Below are positions 1 through 7,528 of a stretch of DNA of 14,482 nucleotides, one piece after another. A program made the translations under genes and the position numbers. Positions within the stretch are counted from its first letter, which is position 1; every line of letters starts with the position of its first letter. Source of the stretch: Pirellulaceae bacterium (lineage in GTDB: Bacteria > Planctomycetota > Planctomycetia > Pirellulales > Pirellulaceae). The stretch spans positions 1 through 14,482 of the forward strand of contig JABDKS010000612.1 in the NCBI GenBank assembly GCA_013002105.1, read 5' to 3'. Below the pieces are notes generated by a model that saw nothing but the letters and a program-made list of their open reading frames with translations, made no database searches and was not told the DNA's origin.

Positions 1-156
1 CATGTACTCTGCGCTAACCCGTCGAGATGATTTTGCAGACTGAGTTTGTAAATCATGGACGCACCCATCACCATCGAGAAAAGATTCGTTGTTCGGCCGC
101 AGTTAATTGTAATCGACGCAGCCGTCAGATGTATGCAAGGCTTCCAGGCTTCAATC

Positions 157-201
157 CCGACAGAAACTTACCCGACAGATACTTACCCGACAGACACTCA
201 A
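157..201. repeat. Three tandem copies of a 15-bp unit
   Basis: Three head-to-tail copies of a 15-base unit, ccgacagaAACTTAC, ccgacagaTACTTAC and a diverged third copy ccgacagaCACTCAA, at 157-171, 172-186 and 187-201. The third copy overlaps the stop codon of the minus-strand adaptor gene (198-200). The unit length is a multiple of three, but no supported gene covers it. It is probably simple slippage sequence at the end of the pump operon. I see no hairpin that would make it a terminator. Confidence 0.75.
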
Positions 202-1469
202 TTGACCTTCCGGACCTTCGTTTCGTCCGCGATCTTATCATTGGGGTACACAATCACCTCGTCATCCTGTCTCAGACCATCGATCAGCTCCGTGTGCGAC
301 TCATTCTGCAAGCCAATTTTGACCTGCCGCATGACCGCGCGACCATCTGCGATGGCAAATACGTGCCATTGGCGTTGGTGTCGAAACAACGCGCTGTTAG
401 GCACCAGCAACACATTGGCCAACTCATCGACCGTAATCCGGGCTTCGATACGGTATCCGTCCCCGAGCCTGGCCAGACGATCCGGCTTCTCGTCAAAGTC
501 AGCGATTACGTTCACCCGCTGCTCTTCGACACCCAGGGACGAGACTTTCGTGAAGGCTGCTGGTTCGATCACGCGGACCTTGGCTTGCAACGGGTCCTGG
601 CCGCCCCAATGTTCGACGGTCAATTCGGCACCCGGTTTGATCCGCACTGCATCGGTCGACAACACATCGACTTCGATCTCTAAATGACTTGGGTCGCCAA
701 GTTCCAACAAGGGCGTGCCTACATTCACGACCACGGAACTTTCCTGAAAGACACGCAGCACTTTTCCCGAAACCGGCGCGACGATCTCGAACGGTTCGAC
801 TTCCACATCACCGCCAATGGCATCGTTTTGGTCCTCGACGGGACCACCATCGCTCGATTCCGTTTTGCCCTGATTGGATTGGTTCGCGGCGTTGAATTGG
901 TTCGCGGCGGCTCGCGCCATCTTCAATTCAAACTTCGCGATCTCGGCATCAAACTCCGCAGCCTTGATCGCCTGGTTACTGGCAAAATACTCGGCGCGGG
1001 CAACATCAAATTCGTCTTGCGATGTCGACTGATTTGCAAGCAGCTTTTTCGATCGCTGGAATTTTGCATCGGCAAGTTCCTGATTGATTCTGGCTTGTTC
1101 TACCGCAGACTCAGATCGATGCACAGCCGCAACAGCCGACTCCACGCGTGCTTCGGCTTCGGCCCGCGCACGAGCATCCAACATCGCCGGGTCGCCGGGC
1201 AAAATAACGGCAATCAATGTCTCGTCGCAGACGATCTGGTCGCCCGAGTCGAGTTCGATTCTCGACAATCGCCCCGCCACCGGCGCAGAAACAATGTATT
1301 TCTCGCGGACACGCGTTTTGCCGTCTTCACGCACCGACACCCGCAAAGGGCCCTCGACAATCTTGGCGGTTTCGACGTCGACCGACGCGGGCATGAAGGC
1401 CAGTCCGCCAGCCATCAGCAGAGCGATCAACACTATCGCCCAAATCATCGTCTGGATGGAGAATCTCAT
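198..1469 (-). CDS. HlyD/MacA-type periplasmic adaptor (membrane-fusion) subunit of an ABC exporter
   Basis: A 423-residue membrane-fusion protein that should link the inner-membrane ABC permease encoded just upstream to an outer-membrane channel. Visible parts in order are a short cytoplasmic N-terminus and an uncleaved membrane anchor (about residues 8-26), a first lipoyl half-motif (59-92, with 'APVAGRL'), a long Ala/Glu-rich coiled-coil hairpin (about 94-190), an acidic Asn/Ser/Gly-rich insert (about 195-222), a second lipoyl half (227-260, 'IVAPVSGKVLRV'), and beta-barrel and membrane-proximal domains to the end ('LLVPNSALF' near the C-terminus). The ATG at 1469 is preceded by a weak AGAGA about 5-9 bases upstream. 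It lies 53 bases after the permease stop on the same strand, so it is probably the last gene of an ATPase-permease-adaptor operon. The substrate cannot be read from sequence. The family call is firm; MacA versus DevB-like is open. Confidence 0.93.
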   Translation of the reverse strand: MRFSIQTMIWAIVLIALLMAGGLAFMPASVDVETAKIVEGPLRVSVREDGKTRVREKYIVSAPVAGRLSRIELDSGDQIVCDETLIAVILPGDPAMLDARARAEAEARVESAVAAVHRSESAVEQARINQELADAKFQRSKKLLANQSTSQDEFDVARAEYFASNQAIKAAEFDAEIAKFELKMARAAANQFNAANQSNQGKTESSDGGPVEDQNDAIGGDVEVEPFEIVAPVSGKVLRVFQESSVVVNVGTPLLELGDPSHLEIEVDVLSTDAVRIKPGAELTVEHWGGQDPLQAKVRVIEPAAFTKVSSLGVEEQRVNVIADFDEKPDRLARLGDGYRIEARITVDELANVLLVPNSALFRHQRQWHVFAIADGRAVMRQVKIGLQNESHTELIDGLRQDDEVIVYPNDKIADETKVRKVN

Positions 1470-1522
1470 AATCAGTCTCTTTCATCGCTCGCACCACACT
1501 GTCAGCGTGTCGGCTAACGAGC

Positions 1523-3886
1523 TTACTCTCGTGTTTTTAAAACGGCTACCAAATCCAGCTTGGCAACTCTTCGCTGGACAATGACACCCGATAGAACTGT
1601 CGCGATCACAACGGTCAGACAGGAAAACGCAAACGTCGACGAATTGACGACTAGCGGGATGCGATAATTCTCAGTCGTCAATCCCATGATCAGCGCCGCC
1701 GCCAACAAATACCCAATCAAACATCCCAACGGAATCGCCAGAAACGTAAAAAAGCCTATCTCGCCCAACAGCACGGTCGAAACCTCTTTCTGCGTGAACC
1801 CAACCACTCGCATCGTTGCCAGATCTCTGCTTTGCTCGCTCAGTGAAATCCTGGCACTGTTGTAGACCACGCCGATCGCGATCACGACGGCAAAGAAAAT
1901 GTTGAACGATCGAATGGTCAACATATTATCAGCGACCGACTCGCGAAAACTAACAATGGCCGCGTTCTTGATCGTGACGCTGCCAATACCAGGCCGCGAT
2001 TCCAAGTCTTGGTAAATTTCCTCCATTGCGTTCGCGTCGACCTTCAAGAACGCGCCTGACGCGACCGCCGACTCGTTCAATACTTTATGAACTTGCGCTT
2101 TGTTCATGTACGCGTTGATGCCTCCAAATTCGTTCACCAATGCGGTGACTTCCAAATCGACCGTTGGACGTTCATCAACCAGCACGTCGACGGTCACCAT
2201 GTCACCCAACTGACAACCAAGTATCCCAGCCAACATGGTGTTCAGCATGATACCCTGCTCGGGCACCTCGACAGATTTTTCCGTTTCATCCAACAATCGA
2301 AACAGCCTCGGACTTCGTTGCAGTCCCGTGACCCCGATTCGCCGCGATCGATGCTGAAAACGAATGCGCGCCGGCACGCTTCGAATGGTTTCGCTGTCCA
2401 GCACACCGGGCAACTGCGACAGTTCAAACATCACCGACGATGTCGCCGGCTGAACAAAGCCAATCGTCAAATCCTGACGCTGCGCTTTACGAAACTGAAA
2501 GTCGATCAAGTAGTCCAGCGAATCCAACGTAAAGCTACCGACAATCAACACAGCTATCGATAACCCAATGCCGAAAACAGAAGCCAATGATTTAAACGGC
2601 TTTCGCTGAACGTTGCGAATCACCATTCGATATTCCGCCGGCAACCATTGCGTCGGAAAAATACGCTCAATCCAATTCGGGCGAAAACTCGGTGGCGGCT
2701 CTGGTCGCATCGCTTCAGCCGGCGGCAACGAAATCGCCCGTCGGACCGCGACGTAAGTTCCTGCGACGGCAATGCCGGTCGTTAACAACAACGCCCACAA
2801 AATCGCAATCTTGTCGACCTGCAAAGTCAGTCGAGGAAACTTGTAGAACTCTTGATACATCTGAGTCAAATTCTGAGCCATCCACAAACCCAACAGAGTG
2901 CCCACCATCATGCCGATCCAAGCAATGATCAGCACCAAGTTCAAATAATGAAATCCGACTTCGTAGTTCGTGTATCCAAATGCCTTCAACGCGGCAATTT
3001 GCTCTCGCTGCTGAGAAATAATGCGGGAGATCACAATGTTCAACAGAAACGCCGCAACCGCCAAGAAAATCAACGGAGCGACCGTCGCCATCGTTCGTAA
3101 TTGCCGTAACTCGTCACCGACGAATTGATGCGAGACATTCTCGGAACGATCGTACGCGCCGATGCTGCCAAATGGCTCCAGCAATTGATCCAGCCTGGCG
3201 ATTACGTCATCCACATTGGCGTCAAACGCCAGTTTCAGCGACACACTATTGAACGCGCCGGACATATCAAACGCCGACTCCAATTCACGCTGATTCATCC
3301 AAAAAATGCCGTATCGCTTCTTGTCCGGCAACAAACTTCCTCCTTGGATCTGGATCACAAATTCGGGTGACAATGCCACGCCGACGATCGTCAAGTGTTG
3401 CCGCTTGCCATTGATGATCGCTCTGACCTGATCGCCCATCGCAAATCCGTGCGCATCGGCAAACATCTCACTGACAATCACTTCACCGCCGCGGCCAGGC
3501 TCCAACATCCGCCCACGCGAGATGTAGACATGGTTCAATCGATTCTCACCCGACTCGGGCACCGAAATCAATTTTGCGGTCGCAGGTTCCACCATCTCGG
3601 GAACATCTAAGAGTACGTCGTACATCAAACGCGCTTCGACGGTTGCCACGCCCGGAATTTTCTCGATCCGTGGTATCATCGAATCCGGTGCCCGCTCGGC
3701 ATTCGAAAAGACGTCCGCAAAACGAAAGTCGCGATAGAATGCATCCTGTCCGTGCTTGAGCGTCGTATAGGAAGACATTGACATCACAAAGACGGCGACC
3801 CCTGACGCAATCACCAACGTGATTGCAATCGCCTGAGCTTTCATCAACGAAAGTTCGCGGACCAGTTTTTGATCAAGTTTACGCAT
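1523..3886 (-). CDS. FtsX/MacB-family ABC transporter permease, duplicated form
   Basis: A 787-residue inner-membrane permease with two FtsX-like halves. Each half begins with a transmembrane helix, continues with a large periplasmic domain and ends with three helices. I place helices near 18-38, 266-290, 312-335 and 360-382 (first half) and near 434-452, 660-680, 705-735 and 750-772 (second half). The cytoplasmic motif 'EQIAALKAFGYTNYEV' after helix 2 recurs as 'SRDLATMRVVGFTQKEV' in the second half; these are the usual FtsX coupling segments that contact the ATPase. Eight helices in one chain differ from the four-helix MacB/DevC unit and resemble the large permeases related to LolCE or BceB, so one chain may do the work of a dimer. 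It starts 45 bases after the ATPase gene and is followed by the adaptor gene. No good Shine-Dalgarno sequence precedes the ATG at 3886. The substrate is unknown. Confidence 0.93.
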   Translation of the reverse strand: MRKLDQKLVRELSLMKAQAIAITLVIASGVAVFVMSMSSYTTLKHGQDAFYRDFRFADVFSNAERAPDSMIPRIEKIPGVATVEARLMYDVLLDVPEMVEPATAKLISVPESGENRLNHVYISRGRMLEPGRGGEVIVSEMFADAHGFAMGDQVRAIINGKRQHLTIVGVALSPEFVIQIQGGSLLPDKKRYGIFWMNQRELESAFDMSGAFNSVSLKLAFDANVDDVIARLDQLLEPFGSIGAYDRSENVSHQFVGDELRQLRTMATVAPLIFLAVAAFLLNIVISRIISQQREQIAALKAFGYTNYEVGFHYLNLVLIIAWIGMMVGTLLGLWMAQNLTQMYQEFYKFPRLTLQVDKIAILWALLLTTGIAVAGTYVAVRRAISLPPAEAMRPEPPPSFRPNWIERIFPTQWLPAEYRMVIRNVQRKPFKSLASVFGIGLSIAVLIVGSFTLDSLDYLIDFQFRKAQRQDLTIGFVQPATSSVMFELSQLPGVLDSETIRSVPARIRFQHRSRRIGVTGLQRSPRLFRLLDETEKSVEVPEQGIMLNTMLAGILGCQLGDMVTVDVLVDERPTVDLEVTALVNEFGGINAYMNKAQVHKVLNESAVASGAFLKVDANAMEEIYQDLESRPGIGSVTIKNAAIVSFRESVADNMLTIRSFNIFFAVVIAIGVVYNSARISLSEQSRDLATMRVVGFTQKEVSTVLLGEIGFFTFLAIPLGCLIGYLLAAALIMGLTTENYRIPLVVNSSTFAFSCLTVVIATVLSGVIVQRRVAKLDLVAVLKTRE

Positions 3887-3931
3887 GACGTTTTTAGCAA
3901 ACAGTGACGCTCGAAATCCAACCGCTATCCA

Positions 3932-4720
3932 TCACCACTCCAATTCAGATGCAGTGATTCTCGATTCGTTCTTTTGCACCGATGAGATCTGGCCGTTGGA
4001 GAGCGAAATCACGCGGTCCGCCATCTCGGCAATGGCGGCGTTGTGAGTGATCACCGCGGTGGTGGTTCCCAACTCCCGGTTGATCCGCGCGATCGCTTCG
4101 AGCACCACGATCCCGGTCGCCACATCCAAAGCCCCGGTTGGTTCGTCACACAGCAAGACTTCGGGCCGTTTGGCAATCGCGCGGGCAATCGCGACACGTT
4201 GCTGTTCTCCGCCGGACAACTGCGCGGGAAAGTGGTTGGCGCGATCCTTTAAGTGCACCATGTCCAGTGCGCTGAGCGAATCCATCGGATCGTCGGCGAT
4301 CTCGGTAATCAATTCGACATTCTCGCGTGCCGTCAGACTCGGAATCAGGTTATAAAACTGAAACACAAATCCAACATGCTCGCGACGGTATTGCGTTAAC
4401 TCCGACGGGTCGCTCGCGGTCAGTTCGTGATCGAGATAGTGAACCGTCCCCGACGTGGGAACGTCCAATCCACCCAAGATGTTCAACAACGTCGATTTGC
4501 CGCTGCCCGAGGCTCCCAACAGAACAACAAACTCGTGTTCAAACAGCTCCACGTTCACTCCGCGCAACGCATGCACTTGTACTTCGCCCATCTGATAAAT
4601 CTTGGTAACGTCGACGGCACGAAAAACGGCGGTGTCGGTGCCACTGGTCATCGCTACAGTTTTCCCAGAAAGAGGTTGCTTGGACGTCACGACCCATAGT
4701 GCAACTGTCGCGCCGGTCAT
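3932..4720 (-). CDS. ABC transporter ATP-binding protein, MacB/LolD type
   Basis: ATPase that powers the adjacent FtsX-type permease. In the 262-residue reading the Walker A motif GASGSGKST is at 69-77, the Q-loop Gln at 121, the signature LSGGEQQR at 168-175, Walker B VLLCDEP at 188-194, the D-loop (GALD) at 196-199 and the switch His at 226. All catalytic motifs are intact, and the '[17 protein letters not shown]' start of the domain is typical of the MacB/LolD/DevA branch. The first 23 residues have no counterpart in the family, so the real start may be the internal ATG at 4651 (239 residues, '[19 protein letters not shown]'). It is the first gene of the minus-strand pump operon, with its promoter expected in 4721-4965, a region shared divergently with the selenoprotein gene. 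Confidence 0.95.
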   Translation of the reverse strand: MTGATVALWVVTSKQPLSGKTVAMTSGTDTAVFRAVDVTKIYQMGEVQVHALRGVNVELFEHEFVVLLGASGSGKSTLLNILGGLDVPTSGTVHYLDHELTASDPSELTQYRREHVGFVFQFYNLIPSLTARENVELITEIADDPMDSLSALDMVHLKDRANHFPAQLSGGEQQRVAIARAIAKRPEVLLCDEPTGALDVATGIVVLEAIARINRELGTTTAVITHNAAIAEMADRVISLSNGQISSVQKNESRITASELEW

Positions 4721-4917
4721 GATGAGCCGCTACGACAGCCTCAATGTGATGCATTTGCCATCGCACCGTGCGGTTTCGCACATCTAGCGTAGCGTTTGCT
4801 CGGAAAAGATCGGATCATGCAACGATTGGAATCGATACGGCAACAATGGAGATACGTGCACGTCAGCCAACCGAACGACCGCAGACCAGGCCAGACGATC
4901 CTGCTGCCCCCGGTCAA

Positions 4918-4966
4918 CAGCCAACTACCCCCCGGCCAGCAGCTAACTACCCAACGTCAGCAACTA
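4918..4966. repeat. Three related CAGC-AACTA motifs ahead of the selenoprotein start
   Basis: The motif CAGCcAACTACCC at 4918-4930 recurs as CAGCtAACTACCC at 4940-4952 and in shortened form as CAGCAACTA at 4958-4966, the last running into the proposed ATG. They are 22 and 18 bases apart. They may be repeated binding sites in the leader of the plus-strand gene or simple low-complexity sequence; the same bases would encode a Pro/Ala/Thr-rich stretch if translation began upstream. The remainder of the 245-base divergent intergenic region (4721-4965) holds no gene I can support. Confidence 0.35.
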
Positions 4967-5508
4967 TGAACAACCTTACCCAACAGCCGGCTGTTCCGTT
5001 CGAGCTGAAAGACTTGAACGGCAACGAGCACCGGTTGCAAGACGACGCAGGTCATTGGCTGTTGCTTGTCTTCCATCGACAACTCGGCTGACCGACCTGT
5101 CGCGAACACGTGTCGCAGTTGCGGCAATATGAAAAACAACTGGTCGCTGCGGACGTTCGAATCAAGGTCGTCACGTTTGATGGCGATTGGTTGGCCGCCG
5201 CTTATGCAAAAAAAACGCAACTACCTTGGCCGTTGCTTTTGGACCCTGACCAGTCGCTCTACAAAGCCTACGCAATGAAGCATGGGAACTGGTGGAATAT
5301 CTACAATCCCCTCTCGGTCGCAAAGTACTTGTGGTTGATCGTCCGCGGCCATGCGCCGGGACGCCCAGGGACCGACTGGCGACAACTCGGCGGCGATGTA
5401 TTGATCGATCCCGACGGCAATGTTTCGTTGCACTATGTCAGTAGCGACCCCCATGATCGCCCGACGCCTCAATCGATTTTGGAGATCGTCGCTCGGTCGA
5501 CTCCATGA
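4966..5508 (+). CDS. Selenoprotein: PRXL2/AhpC-TSA_2-type peroxiredoxin-like protein with in-frame TGA as selenocysteine (U42)
   Basis: Read through one TGA (5089-5091), this is a 180-residue thioredoxin-fold protein of the peroxiredoxin-like family related to eukaryotic PRXL2 proteins (AAED1, SelU/FAM213A). N-terminal strand 'VPFELKDLNGNEHRL' is followed by 'LLLVFHRQLG', then U42-P-T-C45-R-E-H, then a helix. Next come 'VVTFDGDW', 'YAKKTQLPWPLLLDPDQSLYKAY' and the C-terminal 'GGDVLIDPDGNVSLHYVSSD' and 'DRPTPQSI' segments usual for bacterial members. Family members carry Cys where the TGA stands, so this is a U-x-x-C redox motif; the likely role is thiol-disulfide or peroxide reduction in the cytoplasm. 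Frame and family similarity hold on both sides of the TGA and a SECIS-like hairpin follows. Starting at the GTG at 5110 would lose the active site, and stopping at the TGA leaves 41 residues. An in-frame ATG at 4846 would add a 40-residue Pro-rich extension and is less likely. A recent Cys-to-stop mutation is the main alternative. The nitroreductase gene follows 64 bases downstream. Confidence 0.83.
5089..5126 (+). promoter_or_regulatory. Candidate bacterial SECIS element following the UGA codon
   Basis: The UGA is at 5089-5091. The best hairpin pairs 5111-5116 (UGUCGC) with 5121-5126 (GCGGCA): six pairs including one U-G, closing the loop AGUU at 5117-5120. The loop starts 25 bases after the UGA and has G in its second position, which fits the usual bacterial SECIS layout of a short stem-loop inside the coding region, a small apical loop and a G among the first two loop bases. 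A competing hairpin pairs 5093-5100 with 5108-5115 (one C-U mismatch, one U-G) around the loop CGCGAAC, only 9 bases from the UGA. The two share bases and cannot form together. The element would recruit SelB with Sec-tRNA. Folded by eye only. Confidence 0.6.
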
Positions 5509-5572
5509 CGCAGGCGTATTAGCATGATGGATCTTACGCGGCTGTGATTTTAAGTACTTGCGAGAGACCGAA

Positions 5573-6154
5573 TTGAATCCTCAAACCATCACCGAAGCCA
5601 TTCGCCATCGTCGAACGGTCAAACCCAAATTCTTTGATGATCGCTCCATTGATGAATCGATCATCCAAGAAATGCTAACCAATGCGAACTGGGCGCCGAC
5701 GCATGGGATGACCGAGCCGTGGCGTTTCCACGTTTTCGCCGGCGACGCACGCAAACGTTTGGCCGAATTCTTGGCGGCGACCTACAAGGAACTGACACCG
5801 CCGGAGCAATTCAAACCCAACAAGTACGAAGGGATGAGCCAGAATGCGTTGTTGGCACAAGTCGTCATTGTGATCGGGATGAAGCGGCAAGAGATCGAGA
5901 AGATTTCTGAACTGGATGAGTTGATGGCGGTTGCCTGTGCCGTTCAAAATATGCACATCACCGCGGCCTCGCATGGCGTTGGGGCGTTCTGGTCCACCAA
6001 CGTTGCCGCTGTGAGCGACCAGATGCGTGACTTCGTCGGACTCGGACCCAAAGATCGTGCACTGGGTCTGTTCTATTTGGGATATCCAGCGGGGGATTGG
6101 CCGGCGGGCCAGCGAGAGTCGATCGATTCAAAAGTGCAATGGATTCGCCATTAG
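5573..6154 (+). CDS. Nitroreductase-family flavoprotein
   Basis: FMN-dependent nitroreductase-fold oxidoreductase. The start 'NPQTITEAIRHRRTVKPKF' holds the RxxR-type FMN phosphate-binding segment of the family, 'NANWAPTHGMTEPWRFHV' is the usual flavin-contacting stretch, and 'GVGAFWSTN' and 'LFYLGYPAG' match the C-terminal signature of the group. The physiological substrate is unknown; electrons normally come from NAD(P)H. No ATG exists in this frame near the start. The TTG at 5573 has GAGAG at 5562-5566, six bases upstream, giving a 193-residue protein beginning just before NPQTI; a second TTG at 5558 would add five residues but lacks a ribosome site. It follows the selenoprotein gene by 64 bases on the same strand, so the two are probably co-transcribed redox genes. 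Confidence 0.9.
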   Translation: MNPQTITEAIRHRRTVKPKFFDDRSIDESIIQEMLTNANWAPTHGMTEPWRFHVFAGDARKRLAEFLAATYKELTPPEQFKPNKYEGMSQNALLAQVVIVIGMKRQEIEKISELDELMAVACAVQNMHITAASHGVGAFWSTNVAAVSDQMRDFVGLGPKDRALGLFYLGYPAGDWPAGQRESIDSKVQWIRH

Positions 6155-6299
6155 AGCTCTCTCACGCGGCAAATCACCGACCCGCGCCGGGGAGCGACGG
6201 TCCGGTTGAGCAGTCTGGGCAGATTGCGACTTGCCGGAATTGGCTTCGGTGCGCCCCCGTCATTTGCCGATGAAAAGAGGAGTCATTCCGCGCCCGCTC

Positions 6300-6316
6300 G
6301 GCAGTTTTTTGCTGCC
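6300..6316 (+). terminator. Weak hairpin after the nitroreductase gene, possible terminator
   Basis: GGCAG at 6300-6304 pairs with CTGCC at 6312-6316 around a T-rich loop (TTTTTTG). It stands 146 bases after the nitroreductase stop and 58 bases before the next start. The T run is in the loop, not after the stem, so it is not a classical intrinsic terminator and could equally belong to the leader of the next gene. The rest of the 219-base gap (6155-6373) shows nothing I can name. Confidence 0.25.
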
Positions 6317-6373
6317 TATAGCTTGGGACGGATATAACTAAGTCTGCCTCTTCATCGGACCCAAGCGTGGCTC

Positions 6374-7528
6374 ATGGTCGATTCATCCGATATCGCACCC
6401 GCATCACACAAACATTCTCGATCGGCCCTTCCGATCTTGCTCGCTCTCGTCGCTGCCACGTTGGCGGGCGTCGTCACCTTTTTTGCGTCGTCACTCTACC
6501 GTCCCGATTCCGCCCCGGCCGTTCCCGCCGCTGCGTTGCCGAGCATAGAACCGGTCGAGGCACCGATCGCACGCGATGTGCAACGAGCTATTTTTTTTGA
6601 CAACGAAGTCGAACCGCGAATCGCCGAAGCCGATCGGCTCAATCGAGAGGCCGCGGATCGATGCGTCCGACGAATCACCATGATGATGGACCGCTACCGC
6701 TGCGGCGTCGATCCCTTCGTCAACGATCTGACCAGCATGTCGACACGGTTTGGAATCGTCAAACGAATGCCCGGAGACTGGTGGCGAAAAGACAATCGCA
6801 TCGAATCGTATGTCGAAGAGAAATTTGAGTTTCACCTGTTCTCTGAACAAACCCTGATGAACGACATCACCCAAGTTTTAGATGATTTCAAAAGCGAGAT
6901 TGACGCGAACCAAAAACGAATGCTCATCAGCGTCAAGACGGCACTCGGCGAAGCCGACTTGCCGGAAGTCCAAGCCGATGAGTACCAGCCGTTCTTTGAA
7001 TCCGTCGCACAGCAGTTACAGCATTATTCGGCCAAGCAGGGAACGGCGAGTGTCCAAAATGCGGTGGGCGTTTTTGTGATCAGCGAAGCGGGCGTATTCG
7101 CCGGACGCACGATCGTCGTTGGATTGCTGGCACGATTCGGTTCCACCGCTGTGATCGGAACAGCCGCCGGTGCGACCGCGACTGCGGGTACAACCGCGAC
7201 CGGTACCGGAGTTGGCGCGTTCGGTGGCCCCGCGGGCGCTGTCGTGGGATTTGGCATCGGTCTGGCGGTCGGATTCGCGATTGATTGGTGGATGACCGAG
7301 AAATTCGAAGCCCGGCTGAGCGAACAAATGAATCAATATCTCGATACGCTCGAGAGCACACTCTTGCACGGCGGGGCGACGCGGCCGCCTGCCGCGAGAA
7401 CCGCTGGCGGGTCGGATAATCAAAACTCAGGACTTGTCGATGCATTACCCGTTGTGTGCGATCATTTACTCCAAGCGTACCGCGAAAGTTTTTACGAACA
7501 AATTGTCACGGGAGTTCCCACGTCATGA
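6374..7528 (+). CDS. Hypothetical membrane protein with Gly/Ala-rich hydrophobic core
   Basis: I do not recognise a named family. The 384-residue protein has a short N-terminus, a transmembrane helix at about 18-40, a Pro/Ala-rich linker (43-66), then a charged, mostly helical domain (about 67-225) with conserved-looking Trp pair 'GDWWRKD' at 134-140. A long Gly/Ala/Thr-rich hydrophobic stretch follows at about 230-303, containing glycine-zipper-like spacing and ending in 'AIDWWMTEKFEARL'. The C-terminal 75 residues are polar and helical. The arrangement suggests an inner-membrane protein whose large domain lies in the periplasm and whose Gly-rich segment inserts as a helical hairpin. Its stop overlaps the start of the next gene (ATGA at 7525-7528), so the two proteins are probably made together and work together. 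No ribosome site is evident before the ATG. Confidence 0.85.
   Translation: MVDSSDIAPASHKHSRSALPILLALVAATLAGVVTFFASSLYRPDSAPAVPAAALPSIEPVEAPIARDVQRAIFFDNEVEPRIAEADRLNREAADRCVRRITMMMDRYRCGVDPFVNDLTSMSTRFGIVKRMPGDWWRKDNRIESYVEEKFEFHLFSEQTLMNDITQVLDDFKSEIDANQKRMLISVKTALGEADLPEVQADEYQPFFESVAQQLQHYSAKQGTASVQNAVGVFVISEAGVFAGRTIVVGLLARFGSTAVIGTAAGATATAGTTATGTGVGAFGGPAGAVVGFGIGLAVGFAIDWWMTEKFEARLSEQMNQYLDTLESTLLHGGATRPPAARTAGGSDNQNSGLVDALPVVCDHLLQAYRESFYEQIVTGVPTS

Noticed and set aside
1..74. Possible start of a further minus-strand gene (ATG at 74 or 56) running off the left edge
   Set aside because: Only about 24 codons are visible, without motif or ribosome site, and the frame is open further upstream by chance, so it cannot be supported.
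27..687. Plus-strand open frames opposite the adaptor gene
   Set aside because: They mirror the minus-strand HlyD-like gene, which has full domain structure; their text has no family likeness.
684..1584. Plus-strand open frames of up to 277 codons opposite the adaptor gene
   Set aside because: They are antisense shadows produced by codon bias of the minus-strand gene; rich in His and Arg with no fold.
4846..4965. In-frame upstream ATG (4846) giving the selenoprotein a 40-residue N-terminal extension
   Set aside because: The extension is Pro/Thr/Gln-rich without signal peptide or domain, and the protein from 4966 already has the usual family length.
5110..5508. A separate gene starting at the GTG at 5110
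   Set aside because: It would lack the first strands and the active-site motif of the family. The upstream frame, interrupted only by one TGA, supplies exactly these parts, so read-through is the better model.
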